A stretch of DNA of 48,935 bases from an uncultured Lachnospiraceae bacterium. Its GTDB lineage: Bacteria; Bacillota; Clostridia; Lachnospirales; Lachnospiraceae. This document shows, piece by piece, positions 16,941-24,486 of the stretch. Both the position numbers and the translations under genes were made by a program. The notes beneath the pieces are model-generated. The model saw nothing but the letters and a program-made list of their open reading frames with translations, was not told where the DNA came from and did no database searches. Location: NCBI GenBank assembly GCA_910579395.1, contig CAJTUC010000026.1, positions 1 through 48,935 of the forward strand, read 5' to 3'. Position 1 is the first letter of the stretch; each line of letters opens with the position of its first letter.

Positions 16941-17000
16941 CGCAAAAAGAGCTTCTAAGGCAGCATAAAACGCAGCCTAAGAAGCTCTATTGTTTTGCGC
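16941..17000 (+). terminator. Large hairpin after ftsZ
   Basis: GCGCAAAA-type ends (about 16940-16947 and 16993-17000) enclose a strong stem, GAGCTTCT (16949-16956) with AGAAGCTC (about 16979-16986), plus inner AGGC/GCCT pairs. It most likely terminates the ftsZ transcript. A further small hairpin, GAATCGCC/GGCGATTC, lies at 17005-17023. Confidence 0.65.
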
Positions 17001-17145
17001 GAAAGAATCGCCATAGGCGATTCTTACAGGCGGAGAAGAGATGCGTGTGGGGCGATTCTTCCGGGCTGTGAAGGAATCACTAAGAGAGCGGTTCTGCAGG
17101 CGGCGCGAAAACGGTCAGAAAATAATTTGGAAATGCTCCCTATAT

Positions 17146-17178
17146 TTGACAAAATTATCATCTCTTTTTTCATATAAT
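17146..17178 (+). promoter_or_regulatory. spoIIG-type promoter with 21-bp spacer and 0A-like box
   Basis: A consensus TTGACA (17146-17151) and a consensus TATAAT (17173-17178) are 21 bases apart, too far for normal sigma-A use. The B. subtilis spoIIG promoter has the same design (22 bases) and needs Spo0A~P bound near its -35. Here TTTGACA overlaps the -35 and differs by one base from the 0A-box complement TTCGACA. The start codon of spoIIGA lies 25 bases beyond the -10. Confidence 0.7.
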
Positions 17179-17202
17179 GGAGCAGACAACAGGAGGTGGG
17201 TA

Positions 17203-18009
17203 GTGTATTACAAATTATATATTGACAGTGTATTTTTCATTCAGTTCGTCATGAATCTGTATCTGTTATCCATCACGGGGAAAGTTCTGAAGTGTACTGC
17301 CACGCATAGAAGAATGATACCCGGAGCCTTACTGGGGGCCGGTATGATATGTCTGGTCATTTTGTTTCCGGTCTGGAATTTGAGGATAAGGCTCGCATTT
17401 GGAGTAATACCTGTCAGTATGAGTATGATTCGCTTTGTATTTGCAATCCGGCCGTTATCGCGTCTTGTAAAGAGCAGCATCGTAATGGGTGTATGCGGTT
17501 TTTTTATGGGGAGCGTTGTATTATGGCTGACCGGCCGCTTCGCATGGATGGGAAGACGGCAATATGGTATCTGGGCAGTTGCTTTTTGTGGGTATATCAG
17601 TTATCGATTCCTGCAATTCCTGCTTCGGAAGCTGCGGAGGGAAAAGGAAAATGATCTGAAGGAGATTCGGATTCCGATCGGAGAAAAAAATATTCACATG
17701 AAAGCGCTTCTTGATACGGGAAATCATTTGTGTGAACCCGTAAACGGTGCACCGGTCTGTGTGATCAGCGAAAGTGCTGCCGGAGAATTTCGTGATTTTT
17801 TTCTGCCCGAAAAGTATCATGCCATTCCTTATCGGAGCATCGGGAAGAAAAGAGGAATCCTGGATGCTTATGAGCTGCCGGAACTGGTCATCGAAGATAC
17901 CTATCGGGAAATATGCTGCAAGCGGGTCATTGTCGCAATTTGTAATACGGGAATATCACAGGATAGTCTTTATCAGATGATCCTGCATCCTCAACTAATG
18001 GAAAACTAG
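17203..18009 (+). CDS. spoIIGA: Pro-sigma-E processing protease SpoIIGA
   Basis: SpoIIGA is a septum-located aspartic protease that removes the pro-sequence of sigma-E in the mother cell. The N-terminal half has about five membrane segments. The cytoplasmic half has the catalytic D171-T-G173 in ALLDTGNHLCEPVNG. The start is GTG 17203, six bases after AGGAGGT at 17191-17197. The frame is open upstream to 17041, but that extension holds the promoter and is not translated. The length of 268 residues is near the clostridial norm. It lies 11 bases ahead of its substrate's gene, sigE. Confidence 0.93.
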   Translation: MYYKLYIDSVFFIQFVMNLYLLSITGKVLKCTATHRRMIPGALLGAGMICLVILFPVWNLRIRLAFGVIPVSMSMIRFVFAIRPLSRLVKSSIVMGVCGFFMGSVVLWLTGRFAWMGRRQYGIWAVAFCGYISYRFLQFLLRKLRREKENDLKEIRIPIGEKNIHMKALLDTGNHLCEPVNGAPVCVISESAAGEFRDFFLPEKYHAIPYRSIGKKRGILDAYELPELVIEDTYREICCKRVIVAICNTGISQDSLYQMILHPQLMEN

Positions 18010-18020
18010 GAGGGAAAAAA

Positions 18021-18761
18021 ATGGTTTTTAAAGTGGCAATTCCCGGCAAAGTGCAGTTCAAAATGGTGCACAGGGATACCAGATTCCTGATGCACAGGCA
18101 GGGAGACATACATTATATAGGAGGCGCGGAGGTATTGCCCCCGCCGCTTGAAGTGGAGAAAGAAAATGAAATCATCGGCGATCTTGGCACGGAATTTGAG
18201 AATGAGGCGAAAGCACTTTTGATCGAACATAATCTGCGCCTGGTCGTGTACATAGCCAAAAAATTTGACAATACGGGAGTCGGGGTGGAAGATTTGATCT
18301 CCATTGGTACGATCGGCTTGATAAAGTCCATCAATACCTTTAATCCGGAGAAAAATATTAAACTGGCAACATATGCTTCCCGTTGTATTGAAAATGAGAT
18401 TTTGATGTATTTAAGAAGAAACAGCAAACACAAAATGGAGGTGTCCATCGATGAACCGCTGAATGTGGACTGGGACGGAAATGAACTGCTGCTTTCTGAT
18501 ATTCTGGGAACGGATGAGGATGTCATCTATCAGGATATTGAAAATGAGGTGGAGCGGAAGCTTTTGATTAAGGCGATATCCAGGCTTTCTGAACGGGAGC
18601 AGACGATTATCCGGCTTCGTTTCGGACTCGGCCGAGCCGACGGCAAAGAGCTGACGCAGAAAGAGGTTGCTGAGCTTCTCGGTATTTCGCAGTCCTATAT
18701 TTCCAGGCTGGAGAAAAAAATCATGCGCAGACTGAAAAAAGAGATTCTGCGGGAAACATAA
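18021..18761 (+). CDS. sigE: Sporulation sigma factor sigma-E (pro-form)
   Basis: Mother-cell sigma factor of 246 residues. Residues 1-31 form a basic pro-sequence. The HYIGGAEVLPPPL block at residues 31 onward aligns with the B. subtilis processing site (YYIGGSEALPPPL), placing the cut just before Y32. Regions 2.1-2.4 (NLRLVVYIAKKF, DLISIGTIGLIKSINTF, KLATYASRCIENEILMYLRR) and region 4 (ELTQKEVAELLGISQSYISRLEKK) are intact. ATG 18021 follows AGGAGGGAAAAAA. It is transcribed with spoIIGA. Confidence 0.95.
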   Translation: MVFKVAIPGKVQFKMVHRDTRFLMHRQGDIHYIGGAEVLPPPLEVEKENEIIGDLGTEFENEAKALLIEHNLRLVVYIAKKFDNTGVGVEDLISIGTIGLIKSINTFNPEKNIKLATYASRCIENEILMYLRRNSKHKMEVSIDEPLNVDWDGNELLLSDILGTDEDVIYQDIENEVERKLLIKAISRLSEREQTIIRLRFGLGRADGKELTQKEVAELLGISQSYISRLEKKIMRRLKKEILRET

Positions 18762-18784
18762 GCCGGTATTTAACGGTAAAATAG

Positions 18785-18834
18785 AAAAGGCAGTCGGATA
18801 TCAACAGATTATCAGATATTCGATTGCCTTTTTC
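18785..18834 (+). terminator. Terminator after sigE
   Basis: AAAAGGCAGTCGGATATC (18785-18802) pairs with GATATTCGATTGCCTTTT (18815-18832), with two wobble pairs, followed by further T. The stem also starts with A-rich sequence, so it could work in both directions. Confidence 0.85.
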
Positions 18835-18853
18835 ACTGAAAAAAAGTATAATA

Positions 18854-18937
18854 GTGTGAAGAGAAGTTCTAAGACTCACAGCAGGGGCTGTTTCGCCAAG
18901 AATTTCTATGGATTTGCAAAGCAAATCTTCTTCACAC
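18854..18937. repeat. Dispersed two-hairpin element, copy A
   Basis: GTGTGAAG (18854-18861) pairs perfectly with CTTCACAC (18930-18937). Inside are arm 1, AAGTTCT (18864-18870) with AGAATTT (18899-18905) and an inner CAGC/GCTG, and arm 2, GATTTGC (18911-18917) with GCAAATC (18921-18927). The same plan recurs at about 24335, 31424 and 45072. A further imperfect hairpin and TTTTCCAGGGGTTT follow (to about 19003). Bases 18938-19069 hold no gene. Confidence 0.8.
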
Positions 18938-19069
18938 CGAAGAATGCCTCTGACAGGCCATTTTTCCAAATGGCAAGATGCAGGGTGATTTTCCAGGGGT
19001 TTTTATAGATTGTATGCCGCCGGCGGGCGGCGGTATGACTGGATAAATGAGAGGTATGGTTATTAGTAT

Positions 19070-21091
19070 ATGGGAGTTAAAAAGACAATTCTGATCGTTG
19101 ATGATGATAGAATGAATCTGGTGACGGCGCAGAAATTCCTGATGGAAGAATATAAGGTAATCGGTGTCAATTCCGGGAAGCAGGCTTTTAAATACCTGAT
19201 GAAATTCAGGCCGGATCTGATACTTTTGGATATATTTATGCCGGAGATCGGCGGATTTGAAGTGATGAAGCTATTGCAGGAAAATAAGGACTGGTGTAAG
19301 ATTCCGGTCATTTTTCTGACGGCGGACAGAAAGACGGAGACGGAGTCCAAATGCTTTCAGATGGGAGCGCATGATTTTATTACGAAGCCCTTTGAGCCGG
19401 GCATTATGCTGAACCGTATCCGCCGTGCGATTGAGTTAGACGGATATCGAAAAGATTTACAGCGCAGGCTGGAAGAGAAAACAAGAGAAGTAGAACTCGT
19501 AACGATTCAGGCCATTACGACGGTGGCCAATACGATAGATGCGAAGGATGATTATACAAAGGGCCATTCGATCAGAGTTGCCTACTATTCGGAGGCATTG
19601 GCACGGAAAATAGGATGGTCGGAAGAAGAAGTACAGAATATTCATTACATAGCGCTTCTGCATGATATCGGCAAGATTGGTGTGCCGGATTCCGTACTGA
19701 ATAAACCTTTTAAACTGACCAATGTAGAATTTGAACTGATCAAAAATCATACAGTCATGGGGGCGGAGATACTCAAGGATATCAAGATGTTCCCGAATGT
19801 GAGCGTGGGCGCCAAATTTCATCATGAGAGATTCGATGGAAAAGGATATCCGAGCGGCCTGAAAGGTGACGAAATTCCGCTTGTCGCAAGGATTATCGGA
19901 ATCGTGGATTCTTATGATGCCATGACGAGCAACCGTGTATACAGGAAACGGCTGCAGGACGAAATGGTCAAACAGGAACTGCTTCGAGGAAAGGGCACAC
20001 AATTTGACCCATATCTCGTAGATCAGTTCATGGAACTATTAGATGAAGGCAATTTGCAGCAGAATATTCCGGAAGAAGATATGGTCATGCCGATTTTCAA
20101 CAGCGATAAAATTTACGGCGGCGTGACGAGAGAAGAAACGGGACTGGATTCAAGAGTGGATTATCTGACCGGGCTGCTCGGCAGGGAACAGGGTGAGAAG
20201 GAGATCACTGAGAGTCTGCGGAACGGCAGCGGCTGCATTATGATGATCGATTTGGACAACTTCAGGGAGATGAACGATAAATTCGGACATCTGGCGGGCG
20301 ATTATGTGCTGAAAGAAGTCGCAGACCTGTTGAAGGAAGTTTCCAGAAAAAATATTGTGTGCCGGATGGGCGGCGATGAATTTCTCTATTATGTCGATGG
20401 CATTTCAAAACAGGAAGAAGCGGAAGAAAAGGTCAAGCTGATCCTGGAATCTTTTGAAACGCGGAAGAACGAGATCAGTATGCTGAAAAATATTTCTCTT
20501 TCCATCGGCATCAGTCTTTTCGGTGTGGACGGCGGAAGTTATGGAGAACTCGTAAGAAAAGCGGACAAGGCGCTGTATCATGTAAAACAGAATAATGATG
20601 TGAAGCAGCGTTATCTCTTTTATCAGGGAACGAGTATGGCCAAAACGCTTGAGCAGTCCAAGGCCGATCTGGAAAGACTGGTGGGCATGGTGGAGAACAG
20701 GCAGACTTATCATGGCGCTTTTCAGATCGCATATGAGGAATTCGGACGGCTCTATGATTTTGTTATGCACTTTTCACAGCGGAATAATCAGGAGATGCAG
20801 TTGATTCTTTTCACTTTATATTCTTCTGACGGCAGCGATATCAGAATTGAGCAGATGGAACGGGCGATGCAGTGTATGGAGCAGGCGATTATCAAGTCCC
20901 TGCGCGGCGTGGATGTCGGAACGAGGTATAGCAGCTCCCAGTTCCTGGTGATTCTGCTGGGAGCCGAGAGAAGCGATATCCGCATTGTAACGGAACGTAT
21001 CGTGCAGAATTATTTTAAATTATATGGAGACAGAGATATTACATTGTCCTATGATATTGCCAATCTCAATAAATGCGAAGAAAATGCCTGA
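19070..21091 (+). CDS. Response regulator with HD-GYP and GGDEF domains
   Basis: A 673-residue cytoplasmic signalling protein in four parts. Residues 1-120 are a receiver with phospho-acceptor D54. Residues about 150-335 are an HD-GYP phosphodiesterase (H198-D199, GKGYP with G259-Y260-P261), which would hydrolyse c-di-GMP. Residues about 365-510 are a diguanylate cyclase with intact GGDEF at 434-438. Residues about 530-673 look like a second, degenerate GGDEF domain (RYSSSQFLVILLG where the signature should be). Having both a synthase and a hydrolase signature suggests switching by phosphorylation. The gene lies between sigE and sigG; a sporulation role is only suggested by place. ATG 19070 has a distant ribosome site (GAGAGG). 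Confidence 0.9.
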   Translation: MGVKKTILIVDDDRMNLVTAQKFLMEEYKVIGVNSGKQAFKYLMKFRPDLILLDIFMPEIGGFEVMKLLQENKDWCKIPVIFLTADRKTETESKCFQMGAHDFITKPFEPGIMLNRIRRAIELDGYRKDLQRRLEEKTREVELVTIQAITTVANTIDAKDDYTKGHSIRVAYYSEALARKIGWSEEEVQNIHYIALLHDIGKIGVPDSVLNKPFKLTNVEFELIKNHTVMGAEILKDIKMFPNVSVGAKFHHERFDGKGYPSGLKGDEIPLVARIIGIVDSYDAMTSNRVYRKRLQDEMVKQELLRGKGTQFDPYLVDQFMELLDEGNLQQNIPEEDMVMPIFNSDKIYGGVTREETGLDSRVDYLTGLLGREQGEKEITESLRNGSGCIMMIDLDNFREMNDKFGHLAGDYVLKEVADLLKEVSRKNIVCRMGGDEFLYYVDGISKQEEAEEKVKLILESFETRKNEISMLKNISLSIGISLFGVDGGSYGELVRKADKALYHVKQNNDVKQRYLFYQGTSMAKTLEQSKADLERLVGMVENRQTYHGAFQIAYEEFGRLYDFVMHFSQRNNQEMQLILFTLYSSDGSDIRIEQMERAMQCMEQAIIKSLRGVDVGTRYSSSQFLVILLGAERSDIRIVTERIVQNYFKLYGDRDITLSYDIANLNKCEENA

Positions 21092-21096
21092 CAGCT

Positions 21097-21876
21097 TCAG
21101 GCAGTCAAGTAGTTCCGCATTGTTTTCAGTGCGTTTTTTTCCAGACGGGAGACCTGAGCCTGGGAGATGCCGATTTTTTCTGCGACTTCCATTTGTGTCT
21201 TTCCTTCAAAAAAGCGCAGGGTGATGATTTCATATTCTCTTTCAGACAGTTTTTTCATGGCTTCGCTGAGGGAAATATGTTCTACCCATACTTCTTCTTT
21301 GTTTTTTTTATCGCTGATCTGGTCCATCACATAAAGCGTGTCGCCGCCATCTGTGTAGATGGGCTCGTACAGGCTCATGGGGCTCTGGATGGCATCTAAC
21401 GCATAGACGATATCTTCCTGGGAGATGCCGATCTCCGCAGCAATTTCGTTCATGGTGGGTTCCTGTGAATTTCTTCTTGTCAGATTTTCCTTTGCATAGA
21501 TTGCTTTATAGGCAGTATCTTTTAGGGAGCGGGAGACCCGGATGCTGTTGGAGTCACGCAGATAACGCCGGATTTCGCCGATGATCATGGGAACCGCATA
21601 GGTTGAAAATTTGACGTTCAGGCTGCTGTCGAAATTGTCGATTGCTTTGATCAGGCCGATGCAGCCGATTTGAAAAAGGTCATCCACATTTTCATTGCTG
21701 GAGTGGAATCGCTTGATCACGCTCAGAACAAGCCGCAGGTTGCCTTTGATGTATTCTTTTCTTGCATTGTCATCGCCATCTCCGATTTTCTTAAAAAGTT
21801 CCTCCTTTTCCGCATTTTTCAACAATGGAAGTTTGGCCGTATTTACGCCGCAGATTTCAACTTTTCCCTGAACCAT
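21097..21876 (-). CDS. sigG: Forespore sigma factor sigma-G
   Basis: The protein closely follows sigma-G: the N-terminal KVEICGVNTAKLPLL, region 2 (NLRLVLSVIKRF, DDLFQIGCIGLIKAIDNFD, VKFSTYAVPMIIGEIRRYLRD) and region 4 (GKTQMEVAEKIGISQAQVSRLEK). It drives late forespore genes. I place the start at ATG 21876 (MVQGKVEICG, 259 residues), 11 bases after AAAGGGG. ATG 21900 adds eight residues but has no ribosome site and sits directly behind a strong hairpin. In Bacillus sigG follows sigE in the same direction; here it is inverted and converges on the HD-GYP gene with only five bases between the stop codons. Confidence 0.95.
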   Translation of the reverse strand: MVQGKVEICGVNTAKLPLLKNAEKEELFKKIGDGDDNARKEYIKGNLRLVLSVIKRFHSSNENVDDLFQIGCIGLIKAIDNFDSSLNVKFSTYAVPMIIGEIRRYLRDSNSIRVSRSLKDTAYKAIYAKENLTRRNSQEPTMNEIAAEIGISQEDIVYALDAIQSPMSLYEPIYTDGGDTLYVMDQISDKKNKEEVWVEHISLSEAMKKLSEREYEIITLRFFEGKTQMEVAEKIGISQAQVSRLEKNALKTMRNYLTA

Positions 21877-21909
21877 AATATCGTTCGCCCCTTTCATCAT
21901 TCTTTTTAT

Positions 21910-21957
21910 CAGGCGATTACGAAAAGCCGGGCCGGCCTGACTTTTCGTAATCGCCTG
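21910..21957 (-). promoter_or_regulatory. 17-bp perfect hairpin in the sigG leader
   Basis: CAGGCGATTACGAAAAG (21910-21926) is exactly complementary to CTTTTCGTAATCGCCTG (21941-21957), with a 14-base GC-rich loop. It ends 33 bases before the preferred sigG start and 9 bases before the longer one. No T-tract follows on either strand, so a role in the sigG leader or between the divergent genes is more likely than termination. Confidence 0.75.
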
Positions 21958-22014
21958 TTCTTTCTAAAAAGGATGTGCGAAAGAGCCGGAATTATTCATG
22001 AATCTAAAAAATGT

Positions 22015-22043
22015 TTTACAAAGGGCGTTATTTCTGGTACATT
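22015..22043 (+). promoter_or_regulatory. Promoter upstream of zinc-ribbon/SH3 gene
   Basis: TTTACA (22015-22020), a 17-base spacer and TACATT (22038-22043) lie 62 bases before the ATG. Confidence 0.45.
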
Positions 22044-22105
22044 ATTCATATGTTTTGTATATTCATATATAAAATTCTTAACAGTGACAAAAGAGGTGGC
22101 ATGCC

Positions 22106-23116
22106 ATGAAGTGTAAAAAGTGTGGAGCAAGTATGCTGGATACGGATAAATTCTGTAACCAGTGCGGCTGGAAAGTAGTAAGAAAGCGCAAATGTCCGGA
22201 ATGCGGTGCGGTTTTACGGGAAGGTGTAAAGTTCTGTCCGGAATGCGGCAGTATGGTCGATGGGGAACCGGAGAGCGGGAAAAAGGTTCCAGTGAGGGAA
22301 GAGGAAACGTCGGATATTCCAATTGAAGATATTGAGCAGAATATCCTGTCCGAGACGGAGCGGGAAATGCGGGGCGGCAGGAAGAGCAGTTCTTCGGCGG
22401 AACAGCATCGGAGCAGAAAATCCTCTCAGGCGTTTGAATACGAAGAGGAGAGAATGCGAAAATCTCCCCAGGCACTGGAATATGAAGCGGAAAGAAGGAG
22501 AAAGGCCCGTCAGGCATCGGAATACGAAGAGGAAAGAAGAAGAAAATCCGTTCCGGCGCCGGAACCGGTGAGAAAGAGAAGGCCGGAGCCCGTCAGGGAG
22601 CGGTATTATGAAGAGTGGGAAGATGATGATGACGACGATGATGACGATGATGAGGACCATAGTATTATGGCGATCGTTTCGGTTGTTATGATCTTTCTGA
22701 TCATAGCGGTGGCAGCTGTGCTGATCTTTACGATGGTGAAAAAGCAGGATGAAGGCGGGGAGGAAGAGCAGCAGACGACCGAGCAGGAAGAAGGCGAAGG
22801 CGGCGAAGAAGGAGAAGAAGGGACTGGAACGGAAGCGGGAGATAGCTCGGAGGACGATGAAGAGCAGGGACCGGAAGGCGAAGGGACGGTCGATGTATCG
22901 GTGGATGCGCAGCAGCCGGCCGGCAGCCTGACCATTGTATCCAATGTCAACGTGCGGGATAATCCGTCTACACAGGGAACTAATGTCATTAAGGTGGCCA
23001 AAGAGGGCGAAGTCTATGAGTACACTTCTGTAGAAGCCGGCGGCGACTGGTACAGTATTATGCTGGAGGACGGCAGTATCGGCTATGTCTTTAAGGACTA
23101 TGTGAAAGTGGATTAA
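22106..23116 (+). CDS. Zinc-ribbon membrane protein with extracellular SH3b domain
   Basis: A 336-residue protein with two adjacent zinc ribbons at residues 1-52 (CKKCG...CNQCG, CPECG...CPECG). A long Glu/Arg-rich repeat stretch follows (about 60-165; EYEEERMRKSPQALEYEAERRRKA), then a run of about ten acidic residues, one membrane helix (about 190-215), another acidic linker (about 220-265) and a C-terminal bacterial SH3 domain (VSNVNVRDNPSTQGTNVI ... GYVFKDYVKVD). The SH3 domain should be outside and could bind cell wall; the ribbons are inside. The exact function is unknown. The ribosome site is AGAGGTGG. A similar SH3 protein is encoded at 34611-35903. Confidence 0.8.
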   Translation: MKCKKCGASMLDTDKFCNQCGWKVVRKRKCPECGAVLREGVKFCPECGSMVDGEPESGKKVPVREEETSDIPIEDIEQNILSETEREMRGGRKSSSSAEQHRSRKSSQAFEYEEERMRKSPQALEYEAERRRKARQASEYEEERRRKSVPAPEPVRKRRPEPVRERYYEEWEDDDDDDDDDDEDHSIMAIVSVVMIFLIIAVAAVLIFTMVKKQDEGGEEEQQTTEQEEGEGGEEGEEGTGTEAGDSSEDDEEQGPEGEGTVDVSVDAQQPAGSLTIVSNVNVRDNPSTQGTNVIKVAKEGEVYEYTSVEAGGDWYSIMLEDGSIGYVFKDYVKVD

Positions 23117-23180
23117 AAAAGACAGGAACCGTTTGCACATTTCTGCATTTAATAATAAAAAGAGCAGAGTGTCAGAAATT

Positions 23181-23420
23181 ATGCTGTTTTCGGATTTTAA
23201 GAAAAAAGAAGTCATTAATCTGAAGAACTGCCAGAAACTCGGCAGGGTGACGGATTTTGAATTTGATGAATGCACGGGACAGATTTATAAGCTGATCGTG
23301 TCCGGCAATAATAAATTATATAGTTTATTCTGCAGCGATCCCGATTATGTGATCTGCTATAAAGATATCAAACAGATTGGGCCGGATATTATTATCGTGG
23401 ATATCTGTAAGAGAGGATAA
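23181..23420 (+). CDS. YlmC/YmxH-family PRC-barrel protein
   Basis: A small 79-residue protein whose opening (LFSDFKKKEVINLKNCQKLGRVTDFEFDECTGQI) and ending (IKQIGPDIIIVDI) are those of the YlmC/YmxH group, a single PRC-barrel fold common in spore formers. In other species these proteins are linked to sporulation or division genes, but their job is not established. I chose ATG 23181 over an in-frame TTG at 23133, which would add 16 residues not typical of the family. The ribosome site is weak. Confidence 0.78.
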   Translation: MLFSDFKKKEVINLKNCQKLGRVTDFEFDECTGQIYKLIVSGNNKLYSLFCSDPDYVICYKDIKQIGPDIIIVDICKRG

Positions 23421-23431
23421 AATTATTTGGG

Positions 23432-23487
23432 TTGACATAATAATTTTATTATGGTAAGGTATAGACGCAGGCCACAGGCCTGCGTCT
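23432..23487 (+). promoter_or_regulatory. nrdR promoter and leader hairpin
   Basis: TTGACA (23432-23437), 17 bases, then TAAGGT (23455-23460). Immediately downstream, AGACGCAGGCC (23463-23473) pairs perfectly with GGCCTGCGTCT (23477-23487) over a 3-base loop. The hairpin would be at the very 5' end of the nrdR transcript, where it could stabilise the RNA. Confidence 0.6.
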
Positions 23488-23512
23488 GGGTGTCAGAAAT
23501 GGGGGATATGGG

Positions 23513-23983
23513 ATGAAGTGTCCATTTTGTGGTCATGAGAATACAAGAGTTATCGACAGCAGACCGGCGGAAGATAATAATTCGATCAGAAGAAGGCGTG
23601 TCTGCGATGAATGCGAGAAGCGGTTTACGACTTATGAGAAGGTTGAAACGATTCCACTGATCATTATTAAGAAAGACAATAACAGGGAAACTTATGACAG
23701 GACCAAGATAGAAGCCGGTGTGCTCCGTGCCTGTCACAAGCGGCCAATCAGTATCAACCGGATCAATCAGCTGATTGATGAGATCGAGACGGATATTTTC
23801 AACAGGGAAGAAAAGGAAATTCCCAGCCAGGTAATCGGCGAACTTGTCATGAACAAGCTGAAAGACTTAGAGGCGGTAGCTTATGTCAGATTTGCTTCGG
23901 TCTATCGGGAGTTCAAGGATATCAATACGTTTATGGATGAGTTGAAGAAGGTACTGGATACATCAGAAAATCCTGTTGGATAA
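23513..23983 (+). CDS. nrdR: Ribonucleotide reductase repressor NrdR
   Basis: NrdR is a nucleotide-sensing repressor of ribonucleotide reductase genes. The 156 residues have the N-terminal zinc ribbon (CPFC at 3-6, CDEC at 31-34, with the characteristic HENTRVIDSRP between them) and an ATP-cone domain beginning PLIIIKKDNNRETYDRTKIEAGV. The start follows GGGGGATATGGG. No nrd genes are in the window. Confidence 0.97.
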   Translation: MKCPFCGHENTRVIDSRPAEDNNSIRRRRVCDECEKRFTTYEKVETIPLIIIKKDNNRETYDRTKIEAGVLRACHKRPISINRINQLIDEIETDIFNREEKEIPSQVIGELVMNKLKDLEAVAYVRFASVYREFKDINTFMDELKKVLDTSENPVG

Positions 23984-24033
23984 ATTCTGCAGAATGGACA
24001 GACCAGAAAGGACGGTCTAGAAAGGACCTGTAT

Positions 24034-24303
24034 ATGACGGAGCAGCAAAAAGAAATCGTAGCGAAGGCCAGTGTGCCGATGACGATTGCCAATAGTTTTC
24101 GCTGGTTTTTTATGATTATCGCATTGTTTCTTTTATTATTTGTTTTTTTTGGAAATAAGATCTGGGAGGGTGCGGCATGGTATCAGGCATTTACACAGAA
24201 CGCCTATTCCTTTTTACTATGGGATATCCTGCTGATGCTGCTCAGTACGATCGTTAAGATGATTTTTACGGTAAGGTATAATCATATTGTGAAGAATTTA
24301 TAA
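24034..24303 (+). CDS. Small two-helix membrane protein of unknown function
   Basis: An 89-residue protein with two strongly hydrophobic segments (about 24-42, MIIALFLLLFVFF, and about 62-80, LLWDILLMLLSTIV) and short polar ends. ATG 24034 follows GAAAGGACCTGTAT. I do not recognise a family. It is followed at once by a terminator, so it ends the nrdR transcription unit. Confidence 0.65.
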   Translation: MTEQQKEIVAKASVPMTIANSFRWFFMIIALFLLLFVFFGNKIWEGAAWYQAFTQNAYSFLLWDILLMLLSTIVKMIFTVRYNHIVKNL

Positions 24304-24304
24304 G

Positions 24305-24332
24305 GAAGGTGCTGCGAGGCGGCGCCTTTTTT
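24305..24332 (+). terminator. Intrinsic terminator
   Basis: AAGGTGCTGC (24306-24315) and GCGGCGCCTT (24319-24328) pair with wobbles, followed by TTTT. It closes the nrdR-region transcript. Confidence 0.75.
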
Positions 24333-24334
24333 CA

Positions 24335-24412
24335 AGCGTGAAGAGAAGTTCTAAGACTTGCAGCAAAGGCTGCTTTGCCAAGAACTTTTACGGTTCGCGG
24401 AGCGAACCTTTC
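24335..24412. repeat. Dispersed two-hairpin element, copy B
   Basis: GCGTGAAGAG opens the element, with a partly matching CTCAC near 24411-24415. Arm 1: AAGTTCT (24346-24352) with AGAACTT (24381-24387), inner GCAGC (24360-24364) with GCTGC (24369-24373). Arm 2: GGTTCGC (24392-24398) with GCGAACC (24402-24408). Compared with copy A, arm 2 has different bases but still pairs perfectly. A trailing hairpin, CAGAATG/CATTCTG, lies at about 24438-24461, just before yqeG. Confidence 0.8.
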
Positions 24413-24486
24413 TCACAAGGCGAACAAGTTCGTCTCACAGAATGTCCTAAAGGCCATTCTGCATAGCAATGACAGGAGGGCAGTTT

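Noticed and set aside
17041..17202. In-frame extension of spoIIGA to 17041
   Set aside because: The region holds the promoter and AGGAGGT site; translation is expected from GTG 17203, which gives the family-typical start.
18721..18969. Minus-strand ORF after sigE
   Set aside because: It reads through the sigE terminator and dispersed element A; no ribosome site and no family resemblance.
22620..22660. Run of GAT/GAC codons as possible microsatellite or frameshift site
   Set aside because: The reading frame is preserved on both sides and encodes an acidic linker of a plausible membrane protein.
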